From Rhizobium sp. Leaf306 (lineage in GTDB: Bacteria; Pseudomonadota; Alphaproteobacteria; Rhizobiales; Rhizobiaceae): 64,000 bases of DNA. A program made the position numbers and the translations under genes. This document shows positions 35,500 to 43,156 of this stretch, piece after piece; position 1 is the first letter of the stretch; every line of letters begins with the position of its first letter. The stretch lies in assembly GCF_001423425.1 (NCBI RefSeq), contig NZ_LMNX01000002.1, forward strand, positions 186,001-250,000, read 5' to 3'. A model generated the notes under the pieces. That model was not told the DNA's origin. It saw only the letters and a program-made list of their open reading frames with translations, and made no database searches.

Positions 35500-36051
35500 A
35501 TGTATTCCGCCGACATTTTTATATCCGCCACTGCTGTTTTTGTCGCTGAAGATGAGCCTGAAGTCAGACAAATGAACGATCAGGCAAAAGAGACCCCGCT
35601 CACAATCCCGCAAGACGTATTTTTCACAGATCGAAACTTCAACGATCCTTTGCTTGCTAACCTGACCTTTGCCACGACCTTCACGTACTGGACGTTACTT
35701 GAAAACACGCCGCTGGTTGATCGAGGACCGGTTGAGGCATTTTTGCGGTCCGACCGCGAGGGTGGCGTACCTCGGCGATACCGATTGTTTTCTGGTCATG
35801 TCATGATCGGCGCGACGGTCTATCTAAAGGCGGATCGGCGAAGCAAGGCGGAGTCAACCATCGAAGGGCTCGATCAGACCACGTATGAATTTAGCACAAA
35901 TGGCAATGGTACGGCTTTGCTTGGGCTGAGCGAGTTGAAGGGCATCTGTTTTAGGGAAAGGTTCACTTGTCACATCCTGAAGCCGAATAAGCTTACGCAT
36001 CGCGGCGCCTGTGCCCGGTATAATGGCCCGAAGGGTGGTGGGAAGGCATGA
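35500..36051 (+). CDS. Two-repeat small-domain protein, unknown
   Basis: About 183 residues from ATG 35500, with other starts at 35473 and 35572. I prefer 35500 because it begins a complete first copy of the ADIFISATAVFVAEDEPE unit; a second copy, SGHVMIGATVYLKADRRS, starts near residue 108. A similar single unit is encoded by the divergent gene at 34982. The stop overlaps the next start (ATGA), so it is coupled to the 78-residue gene. Function unknown. Confidence 0.6.
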   Translation: MYSADIFISATAVFVAEDEPEVRQMNDQAKETPLTIPQDVFFTDRNFNDPLLANLTFATTFTYWTLLENTPLVDRGPVEAFLRSDREGGVPRRYRLFSGHVMIGATVYLKADRRSKAESTIEGLDQTTYEFSTNGNGTALLGLSELKGICFRERFTCHILKPNKLTHRGACARYNGPKGGGKA

Positions 36052-36284
36052 AGACTAGCGATACGCCTGATAGTGAGCAACTGTTGCATCAACATGTTAG
36101 TCCCTCGGCGACTGATCCTAACAACGCCCTCCGGTCTGGTGCCTCCCACCGCCTTCGAGAATATCTTGCCAGCAACAACTCAACGCTGGCCGACCTGGGG
36201 GAAGGCGACATGGCTAGGTTAGTTCAAGCTCTTGAGGCCCATTGGTCAGCAATCCATCACCATACGCTTGGAGAGCAACTGTAG
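36048..36284 (+). CDS. Small hydrophilic protein
   Basis: 78 residues, polar, with one likely helix region (ASHRLREYLASNNSTLADLG, then MARLVQALEAHWSA). It overlaps the preceding gene by 4 bp and is probably cotranslated. The last part resembles the C-terminal helices of small plasmid-borne regulators but no family is recognised. Confidence 0.55.
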   Translation: MKTSDTPDSEQLLHQHVSPSATDPNNALRSGASHRLREYLASNNSTLADLGEGDMARLVQALEAHWSAIHHHTLGEQL

Positions 36285-36356
36285 CCCCCGAGAAATTCTT
36301 GCCGCCTCGCCTTGCGATCCGATGTCAGATCGCAGGCGATACCAGCTAGGCGCAAA

Positions 36357-36406
36357 TTATTCCGTTCAAGGTATAAAAGAATTCGACTATACCTTAAACG
36401 GAATAA
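36357..36406. promoter_or_regulatory. 19-bp inverted-repeat operator upstream of the XRE gene
   Basis: TTATTCCGTTCAAGGTATA (36357-36375) and TATACCTTAAACGGAATAA (36388-36406) are complementary at 18 of 19 positions across a 12-bp spacer, 17 bp before the ATG of the HTH gene. Centre-to-centre spacing of about 31 bp (three turns) and overlap with TATA-like sequence suit autorepression by the HipB-like protein. Confidence 0.8.
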
Positions 36407-36423
36407 ACAGAGGGGAGGGCGCA

Positions 36424-36738
36424 ATGATCTTTGGTGTCGATTTCAGCAAATTTCGAATCGTGCGTGAAGCAGCTAATATGAGCCAAGCGAAGCTTGCCGA
36501 CCTAGCTGGAGTTTCGCAAGGGAAGATTTCGACGATTGAGGCAGGTAAGGCCAATCCGGAAACTTCGACTTTGAACGCGATATGTGCAGCGCTCGATGCT
36601 GAGCTGATCCTAGTTCCTAGACGAATAAGCGGTGATGTCCGGAACATGGTCGATCGGCACCTGAACCGGCACCAGCCACCAGTAGGTCGTGTCATGTCGG
36701 TCAGAGACGAGGTCTTTATTCCGGATGGCGATGACTGA
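36424..36738 (+). CDS. HipB/XRE-type HTH regulator, orphan
   Basis: 104 residues. The Cro/CI-type HTH is clear: FRIVREAANMSQAKLADLAG, VSQGKISTIEAGKANPETST, LNAICAALDAELILVPR. The length, C-terminal tail (VMSVRDEVFIPDGDD) and position of a long palindrome over the promoter fit HipB-type antitoxins. No hipA toxin gene follows: 367 bp on is a Kiwa pair. A strong GGGGAGGG RBS precedes the ATG. It may repress itself, and perhaps control the neighbouring island genes; a lost HipA partner is the other reading. Confidence 0.85.
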   Translation: MIFGVDFSKFRIVREAANMSQAKLADLAGVSQGKISTIEAGKANPETSTLNAICAALDAELILVPRRISGDVRNMVDRHLNRHQPPVGRVMSVRDEVFIPDGDD

Positions 36739-37105
36739 CGGCGCGGTCACTGTCAGCTAGGCGAACTAACGTTACTACCGATGTCGGATTCAGTCTTCAG
36801 GGCTGCGGGATCGGCCACCTGAAGAAGCCAAATCGAAAATTATTGAGACTTACAGTTCCCTGATCCCAAATTTAACTTTGCCAGGCCCGAACCTGGCGAT
36901 TTCTACTGAAACAACTACTCGCGTTTTGTGCGACCGTCAGACTATGCTTGCCATCATGGATTGATTCGAGGGCTTGAGATGGCGTCCGTTGGGGTTTGTA
37001 GAAAACAAGCGGCAATTGTCCTTCCGATGAGTTGTTCACTCGCAAGCCCTTTCAGACGTAGTTGGCATTTTGTGTACATGCTCGACTGGCGGCAGGAGAG
37101 GGTGC
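36739..37105. other. Intergenic stretch before kwaA
   Basis: No gene. A 6-bp stem-loop GCCAGG/CCTGGC at 36880-36897 followed by GATTTC is a weak terminator candidate for the XRE gene. The promoter of the Kiwa pair presumably lies in the last 150 bp; AGGAGAG at 37094-37100 is its RBS. Confidence 0.45.
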
Positions 37106-37708
37106 TTGCAGTTTAGGTTTATCGCATCGTTGATCGTATTCCTTGGCTCGTATTTCCCGCTGAGCCTAATTTTGCTTGCTCAGGATTATCGCTACGAGTT
37201 GGCTATCGCTCCATTTTGCTGGCCGATCGATGCGGCGAAGTGCGTCTTTCCGTTCAAGAACGGCACTCTCCCGCTTATTCTATTCGGGGTTTGTCTTGCC
37301 TGTCTGTTGCTGTCGCTATTGGGACTGACGACTATCAAGCCGAAGGTGCCTGTTGATATCCAGGAGGTGAAATATGTTCCCTCGGAGTTTATGGCATATA
37401 CGCTACCGTACGTTGTTTCGTTTATGAGCCTTGAATATCAAGACACCGGCAAACTCGTTGGCCTCGTCATCTTTCTCGGATGGATGTTCGTCATCACGCA
37501 TCGATCGGGGCAACTGGTATTGAACCCACTGCTAATCGTATTTGGGTGGCGCCTCTATGAGGTTACGTATTTCTATCCCGGAAACGACCAAACTCGCACC
37601 GGTTGGGCTCTGTCGAAGGACAATATCGAGCCAAACACGCGCACGGACGTGGCAACCGTGCAAGACACAATGATTATCAAGGCACGTACGATAAAGGTTT
37701 CCGGCTGA
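37106..37708 (+). CDS. kwaA: Kiwa defence system membrane protein KwaA
   Basis: About 200 residues from a TTG start at 37106, chosen because AGGAGAG lies six bases before it; the longer frame from TTG 37070 has no RBS. Four hydrophobic segments are seen: FIASLIVFLGSYFPLSLILL, TLPLILFGVCLACLLLSLLG, FMAYTLPYVVSFMS and KLVGLVIFLGWMFVIT, with a possible fifth, LVLNPLLIVFGW. In characterised Kiwa, KwaA is an inner-membrane sensor of phage attachment working with DNA-binding KwaB. The identification rests on size, topology and the coupled DUF4868 gene that follows (TGATG overlap). Confidence 0.8.
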   Translation: MQFRFIASLIVFLGSYFPLSLILLAQDYRYELAIAPFCWPIDAAKCVFPFKNGTLPLILFGVCLACLLLSLLGLTTIKPKVPVDIQEVKYVPSEFMAYTLPYVVSFMSLEYQDTGKLVGLVIFLGWMFVITHRSGQLVLNPLLIVFGWRLYEVTYFYPGNDQTRTGWALSKDNIEPNTRTDVATVQDTMIIKARTIKVSG

Positions 37709-38634
37709 TGGCGGCTCTCGAAGATTTGAAGGCGTTAGACCTTGCACAAGCGCAGGTCACATTGTGGACCGTAAAAGGCCCGACCGGCCCCGCCGCCGAC
37801 ACCCCGAAATACTCCGGGAGGTGGATAGATACCACTGACCAGGTAGACGACGTCCTCAAGGAAATCCTCATAGGGGATCTCGCTAAGACGGAAGAAGTCC
37901 TGGAGTACGGGCTACTTGCGCAAAACAACGAAGCAAGTGCGCTCACGATAGGGTTCGATGAGACCCACGCTGACCAGCTCCTCGATGAAATTGCAGCTGA
38001 ATTGCCGCAGAAGAAGGCGTCAGCGGTAAAACACCTCCTCAACGCCAAGTTTTATGTCGCGAAGTTCATTATAGGGACGCAGGTAATTTATGCCGTTCGG
38101 AAAACCGAGGACGGATGGAAAACCAAACGGGCATTGAACGTAAGGGACCTCTATTTTGCGGATCAGCAACTAGCGCTAGATGATCGCCCCCATTTTCAAC
38201 TTAGCAAGAACTTTGATTTTTTCATTTTCGGCGGCGAGATTCTGGTAAAAACCAAAAATGCGTTTGAGTCATTCCTACGCTACAAAAGTGACCAGCGTCA
38301 GGAGTTCGTCGGGCTCCAGGCAGAACCAGAATTTCTTGATATTTTTTTGGATGTGGCACCGCTTGTTGCATATGTCGGCGACAACAAGATCCAACTCCGG
38401 CGTGCCTTCGCGATCCGCGATAAGGGACATTACAAGGACCCGTTGTTTATGCAGCGGCTGCGTGACAATCAGGCTGAGTATGGCTTCGAGATTCAGTTCG
38501 ATCCTCAAGGAAAGATTGTAGCGACCCCGGAGACGTGCGCTCAGATCATGAAGGCATTGCTCGATCACAGGCTCAAATCTGGGTTCTCAACCCTCATCTA
38601 TGACGTCCAGGACACGACGCCGGTTCAAGTTTGA
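37708..38634 (+). CDS. kwaB: Kiwa defence system protein KwaB (DUF4868)
   Basis: 308 residues. The DUF4868 family layout is recognisable: the N-terminal LAKTEEVLEYGLLAQNN region, TQVIYAVRKTEDGWKTK, and a C-terminal part with NFDFFIFGGEILVKTKNAFE, then FLRYKSDQRQEF, AFAIRDKGHYKDPLFMQRLR and YGFEIQFDPQGKIVATPETC. The start ATG overlaps the kwaA stop (TGATG). Known KwaB binds DNA and, with KwaA, blocks phage late transcription and replication. Length (about 310) is normal, so the pair looks complete and functional. Confidence 0.85.
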   Translation: MAALEDLKALDLAQAQVTLWTVKGPTGPAADTPKYSGRWIDTTDQVDDVLKEILIGDLAKTEEVLEYGLLAQNNEASALTIGFDETHADQLLDEIAAELPQKKASAVKHLLNAKFYVAKFIIGTQVIYAVRKTEDGWKTKRALNVRDLYFADQQLALDDRPHFQLSKNFDFFIFGGEILVKTKNAFESFLRYKSDQRQEFVGLQAEPEFLDIFLDVAPLVAYVGDNKIQLRRAFAIRDKGHYKDPLFMQRLRDNQAEYGFEIQFDPQGKIVATPETCAQIMKALLDHRLKSGFSTLIYDVQDTTPVQV

Positions 38635-39081
38635 TCCGGGGCCTTAGTGCTGCTCTAGCTGGAACTTGAGCCATCTTTGACGGCACAAATAAGCCCCCCT
38701 GGTTCGCATCGTTGAGAGGCGCAAGGGGCGTTTTCATCGACGAATTTGGATCGCTTCGCAGCAACGATTGGGCAATGAGATTGGATAGATTGGTCCCGGG
38801 CTGCCCGCACGTCACACTTAGTTCGCTCCGATTTCCCATGGACTGGAAGACGCGGGAAGTGTGGCGGTGACACGACGCAAGCATTGGCCGTGGGAGGCCG
38901 CATTACAGCTGACATGGATACAGCTTCGATCGATGCATCCATGTCGGGCTCGGTTTTTCATGCCGAAACCGCTCGTAGCCATCAGGCTGAGCTACAAGAC
39001 AGGGAAGGGAGATCCCAAGAGCCTTAGCGTGCAGCTATCGCATCAAATCATGGTCACGCGCCGTCGTGGTTTTTCGTCGTG
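38635..39081. other. Gap with no supported gene
   Basis: A minus-strand frame (38655-38942) and a plus-strand frame (38861-39124) occur, but neither has an RBS or recognisable content. No terminator-like hairpin is seen after kwaB. Confidence 0.5.
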
Positions 39082-39729
39082 CTATGTCAAGGGTGCTTTG
39101 ACAACTGGGGCCTTCGGCTGGTAGAGGCGGCGCTTGGAGTTCGCTCGTAAAGCGGTGCGCAAATCCTTGTTCACAATTTCCAAGTCAAACCATTCCGGAT
39201 CGAAATGACCGCCACACCATCGCAGCGTTTCCTCATGCTCCGGGTCTGATTCATCTGCGATGATTTCCAAGAAGCGTTCATAGCCCGACGTTCCGCCGAC
39301 ATCTTCTGGTGGACGCGCTCTGGCTCCTTCGAGGCATCTGCCGAATTTGAGCACCTTATCGTCAGTGGCAAACGCCTCGATCATTATCGTATGCCGCCAA
39401 CCGTCGCCGAAGTCGTACAGGTACCTGAAAGACGATCCCACTTGGAAGTCACGAAGACTTACTTCCCGGAAGTCGAAAACACGCGATCCATCGTTGCAGT
39501 CGCCATCCGTCAGAAGCTCGACGTCACCGAACCTCAAGCCGCCAATCTGAAATTCATGAAGATGATAGTTCCACCAGCTGAAAGCTGCTTGGATGGAGAG
39601 GTGCAACTGCTTCAAAGTCCAGTACGAAGGCAGGACCAGTCGTCGCCAGACGTTCGGTTTGATCTCGTCGATAGTGATTTGGACTTGCACTGTGTTCGGT
39701 GCTTGAAACATGCAGTAGTTGAACGGCAT
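39082..39729 (-). CDS. Plasmid pRiA4b Orf3-like protein
   Basis: 215 residues of the pRiA4b ORF-3-like family (PF07929): QVQITIDEIKPNVWRRLVLP, then YWTLKQLHLSIQAAFSWWNY, HLHEFQIGGLRF, YLYDFGDGWRHTIMIE and the Cys/Gly-rich PPEDVGGTSGYERFLE, FDPEWFDLEIVNKDL. The family is widespread on rhizobial plasmids and genomic islands and near mobile genes, with no established function. Start ATG 39729 or 39711; no clear RBS decides. It lies 215 bp from tRNA-Arg on the island side. Confidence 0.85.
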   Translation of the reverse strand: MPFNYCMFQAPNTVQVQITIDEIKPNVWRRLVLPSYWTLKQLHLSIQAAFSWWNYHLHEFQIGGLRFGDVELLTDGDCNDGSRVFDFREVSLRDFQVGSSFRYLYDFGDGWRHTIMIEAFATDDKVLKFGRCLEGARARPPEDVGGTSGYERFLEIIADESDPEHEETLRWCGGHFDPEWFDLEIVNKDLRTALRANSKRRLYQPKAPVVKAPLT

Positions 39730-39943
39730 TGGACGTCGAGGTCAATACCGTCTCTGGGCTATGAGAAGCACGTTACGAAAGCGGGGGATCAGTGACGACT
39801 GCAAAGTTCTGCTGCCTGCATCTAGAGTTACCACGGCCAGGCGCACAGCTACCGCGACAAAAATAGCAAACCAGCAGATTCCAGCGCAAACCAAGGCGGC
39901 ACAATCACGATTGCTTCTCATGTGGAGGAACTCAAAGAGAAAA

Positions 39944-40020
39944 TGGCGCACCCGACAGGATTCGAACCTGTGACCTTTGGAATCGGAATCCAACACTCTA
40001 TCCAGCTGAGCTACGGGTGC
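39944..40020 (-). tRNA. tRNA-Arg(CCG)
   Basis: A 77-base cloverleaf with encoded CCA: acceptor GCACCCG/CGGGTGC, D-arm beginning GCTCAGCTGGATAGAG, anticodon stem TTGGA/TCCAA with loop TTCCGAT (anticodon CCG), T-arm ACAGG-TTCGAAT-CCTGT. All stems pair. The 3' end faces left, toward the defence island, which is the classic orientation for tRNA-targeted integration. No integrase or repeat of the 3' end was found in the window. Confidence 0.97.
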
Positions 40021-40255
40021 ATGCCGAAAAGCGATGACTCGCTTCGTCCGATGAGACGGTTCTTAACCCAGGATGCTTGCGGCATCAATTGGCAAAATCG
40101 GGAAATCGCAGCCTGTGGGCAAGATAGCGGCCGTGGGCGTCCCGCGGGGCTGCGTCGGGGAGAGGGAAAGTGGGAGTGATCCCTTGCAATTTTCGCTGGG
40201 GACAGGGATATCGTCGGGGCAGGGCCGTATCTGGCCGCGAGGGGAGCAGGCACGC

Positions 40256-40543
40256 ATGATCGATCCGAACCACCCGTTTTATGGGCCGCTCTGGCGGCGG
40301 ATCCTCATTCCGGCGATCTGCTTCGGCTGGGCTGTGTTCGAGCTTTATGCCGGTTCGGTCACCTGGGCGGTCATTTCCGGGGGTCTCGGCCTTTATGCGG
40401 CCTACAAGCTGTTCCTCGAAAAGCGGCCGGCTGCACCGGTTACGATGGCCGACCCTGCACAGGACCAGGATGCGCTGGCCGACGATGCGCAGCTGCGCAA
40501 TGCGCCTGAACAGCCTGCCGACAGGACGTTCGACAAGACCTGA
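40256..40543 (+). CDS. Small membrane protein
   Basis: 95 residues from ATG 40256, which has GGGGAGCAGG upstream; a longer frame from 40073 reads through the tRNA flank and is unlikely. Two close hydrophobic segments (ILIPAICFGWAVFELYAG, VTWAVISGGLGLYAAYKLF) then an acidic, polar tail (AQDQDALADDAQLRN). It is convergent with the J-domain-like gene, 10 bp apart. Conserved-looking backbone gene, function unknown. Confidence 0.75.
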   Translation: MIDPNHPFYGPLWRRILIPAICFGWAVFELYAGSVTWAVISGGLGLYAAYKLFLEKRPAAPVTMADPAQDQDALADDAQLRNAPEQPADRTFDKT

Positions 40544-40552
40544 ACTTTAAAA

Positions 40553-41110
40553 TCAGCCGAACATCCGCGCGTGGATTTCCCGCGCCCTGATCGCCTGGTC
40601 GATCAGCAGGTTGGCGATCTGCATCCGCGTGGTCGCCGCCGGACGGAACCGCTCGGCCACGCCGTCCGGATGGTTGGTCTTGGCAAACCGTCTTCGCTTG
40701 TCGTTAAGCGTGGCTTCCGTGTCGACGTCGACAATAGCAAGTTCGCCGGCAATCTCATCCGTCGTCAACCGGGTCAGGTGTACAGGTATGGACGGTTCTA
40801 CCGGATCGACCGGCTGCGGCTGCGGGGTTTCGGATGTGAAATCACCTGGCGAAGGCGGAGCTTGCGCCTCCATCTCTTGCTGCGTGCCGGCTCCCGGTTC
40901 CAGTTCCGAGATGTCGGCGAGGTCTGCGAAATAGGCGTTGGTGTCGCCAGTCGCACCTGTCTCTGGTTCCTCGTCGGTCGTCGAGATGACGAAACCCGTT
41001 CCAAGGCCGCGGACGCGGAAATCCGCTGCCGCCTCGACAGGTTGTTCGTCGTCGCGCTCGCGCTTCAGCCGTGTCAGCACCGACTGGAAGATCGATTGTC
41101 CCAGCAGCAT
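40553..41110 (-). CDS. J-domain-like protein
   Basis: 185 residues from ATG 41110, preceded by GGGAGCTGAA. The N-terminal 120 residues are low-complexity, acidic and Pro-rich (TDEEPETGATGDTNAYFADL, PQPQPVDPVEPS). The last 65 residues fit a DnaJ-like helical hairpin (DEIAGELAIVDVDTEATLND, then KRRRFAKTNHPDGV), with NHPD in place of the HPD loop region, so the HPD is present. It may stimulate an Hsp70 partner; the client is unknown. It ends next to the small membrane protein gene. Confidence 0.7.
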   Translation of the reverse strand: MLLGQSIFQSVLTRLKRERDDEQPVEAAADFRVRGLGTGFVISTTDEEPETGATGDTNAYFADLADISELEPGAGTQQEMEAQAPPSPGDFTSETPQPQPVDPVEPSIPVHLTRLTTDEIAGELAIVDVDTEATLNDKRRRFAKTNHPDGVAERFRPAATTRMQIANLLIDQAIRAREIHARMFG

Positions 41111-41225
41111 TTCAGCTCCCTTGCTATCGGCGCAGACAATCATGCCTGGATGGTGCCGGGCTTGCGCGAGAGTCGGTTAAATTTACGTAAACAACGACGG
41201 CTGTCTTAGGCAGCCGATCCTGATG

Positions 41226-42167
41226 TCACGACTGGTTTTGTCCTTGCGTGGTCTGGCTCTGCCCGCCCTGAACCTGGCTCTGTCCACCTTGGCTTTGGCT
41301 CTGTCCACCGCTCTGGCTTTGCGAACCCTGGGTCTGTGAGCCTTGAGCTTGAGTCTGGCCCTCATCCTCCACCGTCAGCGACACCTTGAGGTTTTCGCCG
41401 AACGTCTCGGAGACCCGGCCGATGCGCATGCCGGAGATCGGGGCTGCGTCGCGGTAGTCGAGGCCGGTGGCGAGCCGCACATAGCGCTCGTCCGGGCAGA
41501 CGTCGTTGGCCGCATCGAAGCCGACCCAGCCGAGGCCCGGAATATGCGCCTCCGCCCAGGCGTGCGTCGCCACCTGTTCGGTCGTGCCCTCCATCAGAAG
41601 ATAGCCGGAAACATAGCGGGCAGGGATATCGCGCAGCCGCGCGGCGGCAAGGAAGATGTGGGTGTGGTCCTGGCAGACGCCGGTCTTTGCGGCAAGCGCT
41701 TCTTCGGCGGTGGTTTCTGTCGTTGTGGTGCCCGGCGTATAGGCCACGGTCTCGTGGATCGTTTCCATCAGCGCATGCATGCGGGCAAGCTCGCTGTCGC
41801 CGGTCAGGGCTTCTGCCAGCGCCTTTACAAGCGGGCCGGCTGCCGTGCGCGGGGTTTCGCGGAGAAACAGCCAGAGCGGGCAGAAGCCCTGATGGGTGCC
41901 GAAAACGCCGGCCTTGTCCACGGTTTCCACCTCGCCGGATGCGACGATGCGGATCGTGTTCTCGCCGCCTTCCGACGACACCAGTTCGACGCGGTTGCCG
42001 TATTGGTCGGCATAGCCTGCCTCAACCGTGGCGCCGTCCACGCTCACCGTCCAGTTGATGATCTTCTGGGTGGATCCTGCGGTCGGCGTCAGGCGAAGCC
42101 GCTGCAGCGAATAGGGCAGCGGTTCGTCATAGGTATATTCCGTCGTATGGGAAATCTTCAGGCGCAT
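41226..42167 (-). CDS. Transglutaminase-like protein with a Gln/Ser/Gly tail
   Basis: 313 residues. The bacterial transglutaminase N-terminal beta domain (LKISHTTEYTYDEPLPYSLQ) is followed by the papain-like transglutaminase core: catalytic Cys in AAKTGVCQDHTHIFLAAAR, His in TEQVATHAWAEAHIPG and Asp in GFDAANDVCPDERY. The last 40 residues are a QSQ/GGQ repeat (GSQTQGSQSQ, GGQSQVQGGQ) of unknown use, encoded by a matching DNA repeat near 41230-41345. It ends an operon with the alpha-E and ATP-grasp genes, the usual set for an uncharacterised peptide-modification or peptide-synthesis system. Confidence 0.88.
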   Translation of the reverse strand: MRLKISHTTEYTYDEPLPYSLQRLRLTPTAGSTQKIINWTVSVDGATVEAGYADQYGNRVELVSSEGGENTIRIVASGEVETVDKAGVFGTHQGFCPLWLFLRETPRTAAGPLVKALAEALTGDSELARMHALMETIHETVAYTPGTTTTETTAEEALAAKTGVCQDHTHIFLAAARLRDIPARYVSGYLLMEGTTEQVATHAWAEAHIPGLGWVGFDAANDVCPDERYVRLATGLDYRDAAPISGMRIGRVSETFGENLKVSLTVEDEGQTQAQGSQTQGSQSQSGGQSQSQGGQSQVQGGQSQTTQGQNQS

Positions 42168-42203
42168 TGTTTCAAATCCTCAAGGGACGCCACTCGGCCC
42201 GTC

Positions 42204-43145
42204 CTACTGGTAAAAGCGATAGCCTTGCGAAATCTCGGCGCTCAACTGGTTGTTGCGCGATACGAATTCCTCGAGAAACTCATGCAGGCCGTGATCCATG
42301 ATCTCGGTGATCGATCCCCGCGTCAGCGTCGCGCGGATCGCGTCGGCCGTGTCGTGGGCCGTGTGCCGCTCTGCGTATTCCCGCTGCAGGTAGCCGAGAT
42401 TGCTGACGATCTTTTCGTAGCAATAGGCAAGCGAGCGCGGCATCTGAACTTTCAGGATCAGGAAGTCGGCGATATTGCCGGCCTGATAGTCGCCGTCATA
42501 GACCCAGCCATAGGAGCGGTGTGCGGAAACCGAGCGCAGGATCGATTCCCACTGGAAATTATCAAGCGCGCCGCCGACCTGGCTGACGGAGGGCAGAAGC
42601 ACGTAATATTTCACGTCGAGAATGCGGCTCGTGTTGTCGGCCCGTTCGATAAAGGTGCCGATGCGCGAAAAATTGTAGAGATCGTTTCGCAGCATGGAGC
42701 CGTGAAAAGCACCGCGGATGAGGGCGCAGCGGTGCTTGATGACGTCGATCAGTTCCGGCAGTTCGGTGGCCTTGAGGTTGCGCGCAAGCCGTGCCTTGAG
42801 ATCGAGCCAGGCTTCGTTGGTGGCCTCCCAGGTTTCGCGCGTCAGGGCAGTTCTGACCATGCGGGCATTGTTGCGGCCAGATTCGATGCAGGACAGGACG
42901 CTCGACGAATTGGCCGTGTCGCGCAGGAGATAATCCACCGCGTCGGCTGCCGTCAGCTTGGCATGCACCTGCTTATAGGCATCGCGCACGCCCGCACTTT
43001 CCAGAACGCCGTGCCAGTCCTCGTCGGAGGATCCGGCCCGCGTCAGCGAGACGCGCAGGCCGGCATCGACGAGTCGGGCGATGTTTTCGGCACGCTCGAT
43101 GTAGCGGAACATCCAGTAGAGGCCGTTTGCAGTTCTTCCCAGCAT
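42204..43145 (-). CDS. Alpha-E domain-containing protein
   Basis: 313 residues of the alpha-helical alpha-E family (COG2307), starting MLGRTANGLYWMFRYIERAE with the conserved N-terminal helix and Arg/Glu pairs, later FSRIGTFIERADNTSRILDV. The family is always found with circularly permuted ATP-grasp enzymes and often a transglutaminase, as here (gaps of 36 and 11 bp). It may hold the peptide substrate or stabilise the ATP-grasp enzyme; no activity is established. Confidence 0.9.
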   Translation of the reverse strand: MLGRTANGLYWMFRYIERAENIARLVDAGLRVSLTRAGSSDEDWHGVLESAGVRDAYKQVHAKLTAADAVDYLLRDTANSSSVLSCIESGRNNARMVRTALTRETWEATNEAWLDLKARLARNLKATELPELIDVIKHRCALIRGAFHGSMLRNDLYNFSRIGTFIERADNTSRILDVKYYVLLPSVSQVGGALDNFQWESILRSVSAHRSYGWVYDGDYQAGNIADFLILKVQMPRSLAYCYEKIVSNLGYLQREYAERHTAHDTADAIRATLTRGSITEIMDHGLHEFLEEFVSRNNQLSAEISQGYRFYQ

Positions 43146-43156
43146 GTTTTACGCCC

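Noticed and set aside
12000..39944. Direct repeat of the tRNA-Arg 3' end as an attachment site
   Set aside because: Read through for a second copy of the T-arm and acceptor sequence to the left of the tRNA; none was found by eye.
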